A DNA stretch of 64,000 nucleotides, from assembly GCA_021810105.1 (NCBI GenBank), contig JAJZJM010000003.1, forward strand, positions 62,001 to 126,000, written 5' to 3'. Under the pieces are notes generated by a model that had not been told where the DNA came from, searched no databases, and saw only the letters and a list, made by a program, of their open reading frames with translations. This DNA is from Microcaldota archaeon (GTDB lineage Archaea > Micrarchaeota > Micrarchaeia > Micrarchaeales > Micrarchaeaceae). Of the stretch, positions 59,057-64,000 are shown piece after piece; within the stretch, counting starts at the first letter, position 1; each line of letters opens with the position of its first letter. Made by a program: the position numbers and the translations under genes.

Positions 59057-61267
59057 ATGAGCGACCTTTCAAATGATAAACTGTTTTCAAGCTTACTGGC
59101 AGCCGCATCGGAGCCCGCAGCCAAAGACGAGATAATAAGCGAGTTTTTGGCATCTATAAGCCAGACATACGGAATCGATAAAGTTGAAATAAAGGAAGCA
59201 GAGGATGGTTCTACATCAGAAATAATAAGGCACATATCCAGCACAAGGAAGCCCTATACGGATAACAACCTAAGTGAATACTCCCTTTTCTCAAGCCTGA
59301 TTTCGTATAATGATAAAGGGTATAAGAGCTATGCCGCCGTGCCTATACTGAAGGATGGAAAAGTTACCTCAATAATTGAAATGCTATCCAGGAGCGAAAA
59401 TAAATTTACGGAAGGGATAACAGAGGCGATAGCCAGCGCCGCAATTCTATTGGGATTGGCAATCTCGTATAAATTAGAAAGGCAGAGGAGTGCTAAACTT
59501 GCTGAGTATTTTGACGCGGTATTTAACGATTCCAGCCCGCAAATGCTAGTTACACCATCTGGGGTAATAGCAAAAGCAAACAAAACCGCAATGAAAGAAT
59601 TCCACATGCTTCAAAACGCCAAAATAGAGACAATCATAGGAATTAATTATGAACAATTGATAAAATATGCTGGCAGAGGCCCTGTAACTGTACCGATACA
59701 GATTGACGGCAATTCGTACACATACACTCTAGTTGCGGAAAAAGCTGGAAATTCGCTCACATATCTCTCCCTTAAGAACAGTACGGAAGCTTCGTTGCTC
59801 AGAGCCGCAAAAGATTCTATAGAGAAAAGCGACTATGTCGCCATAATATTTACCGACACGCATTACAACATCACTGCAACAACTTCGAACTGCGAAGCGA
59901 TGCTGGGCTACAGGGAAGATATGCTTATCGGCAAGAGCATCTCTGACCTCGTCCAAGAAAAAAAGAGAAAAGAATTCGATATGATTCTCTCGGCAAAACT
60001 TAAACAGCAAATAAAAGGCAGGACAGAATTGACATCTCTGACGGGCTACCCGATAAACATGCGTTTTTATGCTTCTGAAATGCCGCAGGGTTTCGCATTC
60101 ACGTTTGTAAATTCAGATGCTGAAAAATACGTTGAGGGGCTTAAGGAAAGCCTGCAAGACTTTCTATACAACGCGTCCGAATTGGTAATCAAGACGGATG
60201 AGGCGGGTCGCATAACTTATTGCAACATGGCAGCCGAGAATATGCTCGGTTTTTCCGCCTCGGATATGATCGGGAAAGAGATAAAATTCATATACAAGGA
60301 CCCTTCAATAATAGACAGGGATATAGGGTATGCCAGGTCTTCAGGAAAGCCGGACAATACATATGTTGACCTGTTAAAAAATGATGGCACAATAGTTCCA
60401 GGCACACAGTCCACAAGGCTATTTCGCGACAACGATGGCAATATCGAGTTCGTAATTGTGGTAAAAGAGCTGCTTACGAAGAGAATAATGGAAATTCATG
60501 AGCAGGAGCTTGTAAAGAATGCCAAGGAGATGAAGGACATGAAGAACATGAGCGATCTAAAATCCCAATTCATATACAATATCTCTCACGAGCTGAAAAC
60601 TCCGCTTACCAACATAAACGGTTTCTCAAAACTGTTATACTCGGGAGACTTTGGCGAGCTTAACGAGGATCAGAAGCAATACATAAAGACCATAGCTGAC
60701 GAGGCTAACAGGCTAATGCTAATAATACAACAGGTGCTTGACGCATCTAAGCTGGAGGCAAGCAAGGTAAAGCTGGAAATGAAGGAGGTTGACATGAGCA
60801 TGTTTGGCGAAAACCCCAGCATAGTCAGTCTTAGGGAGGCTGCATTGGAGAAAGGGCTTACTTTCGATTGGAAGGCTGACTATAACGTGCCTACCATAAT
60901 GGCAGATCCAAACAGGCTTATACAGATCTTTGTGAATCTAATAGGCAACTCAATAAAATTCACTAGCAAAGGGGGAATAAATGTGCACATATTTAAGGCG
61001 TCAAACAGAAAGATACAGTGCGATGTAAAGGATACTGGCATAGGCATAAGCGAAGAGGACAGAAGGAAATTGTTTAAGAAGTTCTATCAGGTCCAAAAAG
61101 GCCTGGTTAAGCAGGATGGGGCCGGAACTGGGCTCGGACTCTCGATAACAAGGGAGTTGATAAGGCTGCACGGAGGCGACATTTCGATAAAGTCAGAGGT
61201 TGGGAAGGGAAGCACTTTTTCAGTAACCCTCCCTATCAAGCCCAGAAGGAAAAAGAGGCAGCAATGA
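59057..61267 (+). CDS. Cytosolic GAF/PAS sensor histidine kinase
   Basis: A 736-residue kinase without transmembrane segments. A GAF-like domain (residues ~10-140) is followed by two or three PAS-like domains (VIAKANKTAMKEFHM, SNCEAMLGYREDML, and YNASELVIKTDEAGRITYCN with AENMLGFSASDMIGKEI). The kinase core has the H-box NISHELKTPLTNINGF with the phospho-His, N-box NLIGNSIKFT, G1 DTGIGIS, and G2 GAGTGLGLSI. It likely senses a diffusible signal and may pair with the response regulator at 62368. Confidence 0.94.
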   Translation: MSDLSNDKLFSSLLAAASEPAAKDEIISEFLASISQTYGIDKVEIKEAEDGSTSEIIRHISSTRKPYTDNNLSEYSLFSSLISYNDKGYKSYAAVPILKDGKVTSIIEMLSRSENKFTEGITEAIASAAILLGLAISYKLERQRSAKLAEYFDAVFNDSSPQMLVTPSGVIAKANKTAMKEFHMLQNAKIETIIGINYEQLIKYAGRGPVTVPIQIDGNSYTYTLVAEKAGNSLTYLSLKNSTEASLLRAAKDSIEKSDYVAIIFTDTHYNITATTSNCEAMLGYREDMLIGKSISDLVQEKKRKEFDMILSAKLKQQIKGRTELTSLTGYPINMRFYASEMPQGFAFTFVNSDAEKYVEGLKESLQDFLYNASELVIKTDEAGRITYCNMAAENMLGFSASDMIGKEIKFIYKDPSIIDRDIGYARSSGKPDNTYVDLLKNDGTIVPGTQSTRLFRDNDGNIEFVIVVKELLTKRIMEIHEQELVKNAKEMKDMKNMSDLKSQFIYNISHELKTPLTNINGFSKLLYSGDFGELNEDQKQYIKTIADEANRLMLIIQQVLDASKLEASKVKLEMKEVDMSMFGENPSIVSLREAALEKGLTFDWKADYNVPTIMADPNRLIQIFVNLIGNSIKFTSKGGINVHIFKASNRKIQCDVKDTGIGISEEDRRKLFKKFYQVQKGLVKQDGAGTGLGLSITRELIRLHGGDISIKSEVGKGSTFSVTLPIKPRRKKRQQ

Positions 61268-61273
61268 GGGGCT

Positions 61274-62221
61274 CTAAGCTATAAGGATGCTGCACGCATT
61301 TCCTATCTGCGATGCACCGAAAAGACCTTCAGACAATGTGCTGTAGTTCTGATCCTTGAAAGCACCCTTATATGTTACATTTAGTATTTTTCCGGATGTA
61401 AAGTTGATTACTACATCCATGGCAAGTCCTGTGCTCACGCTTGAGTATGATTTTGTAGAGTATGTTGCATTGTAGTTGCCTCCAGCACCGCTGTTTATGG
61501 AAAGATTAAGTGAGTAAGGCGTGATCAGGGTTGCGTTCTGGTAAGAGGTAGGTCCTGCAGGGCGCGAGTGATAGTAGCCAAAGTAGCTGTTATTATACAA
61601 AGCACCTGTGCAGTTTACTGTATTGGCATAATAGTGGCTGTAATTTTCCATAAGCCCGTAATACTCGCTTTCCATAAGGTAGCTAAGGATTTTCTGCTCT
61701 GGGTTCTGCGCCTGCGGTATTGTTGTGGTGACTGTAGTCGGTGCAATTCCCTGCGCTATTGTGGTCGTATTAGGGGAAACAAGGTTGAGTGAGGGCGCGG
61801 ATATTGTTACAATCCTTCCGGAATCAGGGGCTGCGGCAAGGTACCCTTGGAGCGGAGTTATAGTTATGATTGCAGATGTATTGGATACAGAGTCCAAGCG
61901 TATCTCCATATTTGCATACTGCGTGCCTGCATTTACTTTTGTATAATTATAAAGCAGTACAGTGACGTTCAGGATTGGGTTTATGAATACCGGAGAGCGG
62001 CCTATGTAAATATATGCAATGCCGGCTTTCTGCTGTACTCCGTGCAGGTAGAGCGTGTATTGGTAATTGCCAATTTTTACTACAGATGGGTTCGAAGTGA
62101 TTGTGAGCTGCGTAGGGTTGTTTATTATCAAAGCCCCTCCAGCAAGGCTGAGCAGAGCCACAATTACTACTATTACAACAATAATTCCCAAAGACATGTG
62201 GATGTGCTTCTTCTGTACCAT
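61274..62221 (-). CDS. Single-pass surface protein of unknown function
   Basis: Unrecognised 315-residue protein. Basic N-terminus, then a signal anchor (LGIIVVIVVIVALLSLAGGA), a beta-rich domain (KIGNYQYTLYLHGVQQKAGI), a Thr/Pro hinge (APTTVTTTIPQAQNP) and a Tyr/Asn/Ser-rich C-terminal domain with two or more Cys. It lies convergent with the histidine kinase (6 nt apart) and divergent from the response regulator. Confidence 0.75.
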   Translation of the reverse strand: MVQKKHIHMSLGIIVVIVVIVALLSLAGGALIINNPTQLTITSNPSVVKIGNYQYTLYLHGVQQKAGIAYIYIGRSPVFINPILNVTVLLYNYTKVNAGTQYANMEIRLDSVSNTSAIITITPLQGYLAAAPDSGRIVTISAPSLNLVSPNTTTIAQGIAPTTVTTTIPQAQNPEQKILSYLMESEYYGLMENYSHYYANTVNCTGALYNNSYFGYYHSRPAGPTSYQNATLITPYSLNLSINSGAGGNYNATYSTKSYSSVSTGLAMDVVINFTSGKILNVTYKGAFKDQNYSTLSEGLFGASQIGNACSILIA

Positions 62222-62367
62222 CGCATCAGTTATTATGCGCTAGCCAAAACTTAATAAGGTTTGCTAGCTGCCAAATTTACAAAAATGCGCAGAGGGTACA
62301 ACGCAGCAGGCATATGCGCATGCACGCACTTTCAGAAAGCATAATATTACTTACGGTAGATACTAGT

Positions 62368-63588
62368 ATGGTGACCGGCATGGGAGGAAGCGTTCCCCTA
62401 AAAGAGGAGATAGTATCTATTTTAAATGACAGGCAGCAGCTCACGTTCAACGAACTAAACGACATGATGTTCAGCAGAGGGGTGAACGGTGCAGATCTTA
62501 ACGCATCTTTGAAGGAACTTGAGGATATAAAGATGATCGCATCCAGGAAGGCCGGAGGCGTATTAACATATTACCTGCTCAATCAGCAGGACAGCCTGCG
62601 AAGGGTCCTTATAGTCGAAGATGATAAGAACATAAACAAGCTAATGGCGCTCTCCATAGGCAAGGGCTTTGAAATAGGGCAGATATACGACGGAGGCGAG
62701 GCTATAAAAGCCATAAAGATAGCAAAGCCAGACCTTGTAATGCTCGATCTAATGTTGCCGCATAAAGACGGCCTTGAGATATGTCAGGAGATAAAATCCA
62801 ATCCTGAAACAAGTGGAACAATCGTAATACTTGTAAGTGCTATGGACCCTACAAACAACCGCTTCAAAGGAATAAAATACGGAGCAGATTATTATGTAAA
62901 GAAACCCTTTGACCCAAATGAGATAAGGAGTCTTGTTACCATATTCCTTAAGAAAAAGGGAAAAAGGTTTGACCCACTGATAGACCTTCCTGACGAAGAG
63001 AGGATTTCAAATGAGGTGGAGAAATCAATAAAGGAAGGGGAAAGGTATGCTATAGGAACACTGAAGATAGATGGACTTGGTGCATACGCCAAAAGGTTCG
63101 GCGAGCAGGCAGGTATGGTAATTCTAAGGCTCATATCCCAGATACTGCAGGACGCCATAAAGGCGAAAGGTTCTGGTGCGTTCGCAGGATTTCTGAATAC
63201 AGATGAATTCGTAGTTGCAGGGATAAAAGACGAGGTAGCCGCAGTTGTAGACGAGATAAGCCAGGAATTCTCCGCTGTCATACCCTTCATATTGCAGGAT
63301 GCTGGATACAAGCTCCTCGAGCTTAATGTCGACAGCCTGTTCGAATCGAACGAGGTACCAAAGCTCTCCCTCATATATACGGAATCCGACAGGAACAAGA
63401 TAAAGGAAACAAGGAACGAGATACTGAAAAACAGGGGACTGCCTGGAGACATAGGTGCATACACATATGAAGAGCTGCAAAGGCTTTTCGGCAGCAAAGG
63501 GCTAGACATAAAGATAACCAGGGACTCTTTAGGAGTGCATCTTCATGTTGGGAAAGGCCCTGGCCCTGAAAAGAAACAAAAAGACTGA
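62368..63588 (+). CDS. Response regulator with winged-helix N-terminus and GGDEF-like C-terminus
   Basis: Residues ~10-75 form a winged helix (LKEEIVSILNDRQQLTFNEL). The receiver domain has RRVLIVEDDKNINKLM, the phospho-acceptor Asp in DLVMLDLMLPHKDGLEIC, VSAMD, and the Lys of VKKPFDPNEIRSL. The C-terminal ~190 residues resemble a GGDEF domain in layout (AIGTLKIDGLGAYAKRFGEQ, then FAGFLNTDEFVVAG), with NTDEF where GGDEF is expected, so cyclase activity is doubtful. The ATG at 62368 has a TATA-like ATAATAT 21-27 nt upstream; ATG 62314 is the alternative. Confidence 0.88.
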   Translation: MVTGMGGSVPLKEEIVSILNDRQQLTFNELNDMMFSRGVNGADLNASLKELEDIKMIASRKAGGVLTYYLLNQQDSLRRVLIVEDDKNINKLMALSIGKGFEIGQIYDGGEAIKAIKIAKPDLVMLDLMLPHKDGLEICQEIKSNPETSGTIVILVSAMDPTNNRFKGIKYGADYYVKKPFDPNEIRSLVTIFLKKKGKRFDPLIDLPDEERISNEVEKSIKEGERYAIGTLKIDGLGAYAKRFGEQAGMVILRLISQILQDAIKAKGSGAFAGFLNTDEFVVAGIKDEVAAVVDEISQEFSAVIPFILQDAGYKLLELNVDSLFESNEVPKLSLIYTESDRNKIKETRNEILKNRGLPGDIGAYTYEELQRLFGSKGLDIKITRDSLGVHLHVGKGPGPEKKQKD

Positions 63589-63592
63589 TCAA

Positions 63593-64000
63593 ATGCAGTT
63601 TAAAAAATCAGGCAGGAATGCACAAACCGCGCTTGATTTCATCACTTCATACGCGATCATAATCCTTGTAGTAACAATAGCGATATATGCTGTGCTGCAG
63701 CTTGGGGTGTTCAATCCATCTATAGCTCCTTCGTACTGCAACGCAGCTCCTGGATTCTCCTGCACCGCGTATTCCATGTATACTAACGGCACTTTCGCTT
63801 TTGTGCTTACCCAGTCTCTTGGAGGGACTATAAAAATAACTTCGCTAGGGTGCTCTAGCCAGTTGAATGGAACCAGCAGCGGGCCTGCTTTCGGAAATGT
63901 ACAGATGACTAATGCAAATCCATCGGTAGACTATCCTGCAAACGGCTTTTCAGCAGGAACGCTTCTTCTAAGCAATAGACCAAAGCAGATGAGCGTATAT
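63593..64000 (+). CDS. Pilin-like class III signal protein (cut by the window edge)
   Basis: The frame runs open from ATG 63593 to the window end (136 codons). The N-terminus has the prepilin layout: basic leader (MQFKKSGRN), then AQTALDFITSYAIIILVVTI and a hydrophobic helix ending LQLGVFNPS. This is the same plan as the LamG pilins but with a different mature domain: Cys-containing (SYCNAAPGFSCTAY), Thr/Gly/Asn-rich, with no LamG motif visible. It starts 4 nt after the response regulator and probably shares its transcript. Confidence 0.8.
   Translation, partial: MQFKKSGRNAQTALDFITSYAIIILVVTIAIYAVLQLGVFNPSIAPSYCNAAPGFSCTAYSMYTNGTFAFVLTQSLGGTIKITSLGCSSQLNGTSSGPAFGNVQMTNANPSVDYPANGFSAGTLLLSNRPKQMSVY

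Noticed and set aside
59049-59060. GTGATGA as a C box of a C/D guide RNA
   Set aside because: No D box (CTGA) at suitable distance. It serves as the Shine-Dalgarno of the kinase.

Overview
The window is a gene-dense archaeal chromosome segment with no mobile element and no CRISPR array. Archaeal hallmarks include both PolD subunits (DP1, DP2), MCM, FEN1, an Lhr-type helicase, aIF5A with deoxyhypusine synthase, Dph2, fibrillarin, Rpo7/Spt4, archaeal-type ribosomal proteins, and FtsZ with SepF. Small gaps, many leaderless TATA promoters, a tRNA intron at an unusual site and many class III signal (pilin-like) LamG proteins fit a DPANN archaeon. The best guess is Micrarchaeota or a close relative; this is an inference from gene content, not a phylogeny.

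Layout. 1-6.8 kb: L7Ae-S28e-L24e operon, FtsZ1, deoxyhypusine synthase, a tiny basic protein, a degenerate transglutaminase-like protein, PolX and a VIT-type transporter. 6.8-13.7 kb: UPF0147-DP1-DP2 operon converging on MBF1-FEN1. 13.7-21 kb: site-2 protease, LamG pilin pair A, SbcD-like phosphoesterase with Lhr helicase, ferredoxin. 21-25.4 kb: L1-L10-L12 operon and class II ribonucleotide reductase. 25.4-31.3 kb: small regulators, a PRC-barrel protein, RNase HII, tRNA-Arg with a T-loop intron, Dph2, L10e, an FtsZ2-type gene. 31.3-36.1 kb: Rad50, LamG pilin pair B, SepF. 36.1-43.8 kb: aIF5A-S24e-S27ae-CPBP-TrmJ operon, a tandem FtsZ2-type pair, ornithine carbamoyltransferase, S8e. 43.9-49.2 kb: tRNA-binding protein, an orphan helical protein, MetRS, MCM. 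49.2-58.8 kb: presenilin-like protease, secreted Lon-like protease, zinc ribbon-EF1beta, DUF488-PIN-Rpo7-Spt4, FKBP, GluRS, fibrillarin. 58.8-64 kb: histidine kinase, surface protein, response regulator, and a pilin-like gene cut by the window edge.

How the genes work together. Replication and repair genes (PolD, MCM, FEN1, RNase HII, PolX, Rad50, Lhr) and translation genes dominate. A second theme is division: four FtsZ paralogs (one FtsZ1-like, three FtsZ2-like), SepF and a PRC-barrel protein. A third theme is the cell surface: five pilin-like proteins, several single-pass surface proteins and four membrane-associated proteases.

Translation starts follow two modes. Many genes are leaderless, with TATA about 26-35 nt upstream of the start. 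Others have a Shine-Dalgarno GG exactly 9 nt upstream, and that rule was used to choose several starts. No gene-free stretch exceeds 300 bases. The largest gaps (58817-59056, 29637-29857, 40626-40809, 43800-43960) hold promoter-like AT-rich sequence and nothing else I could identify.
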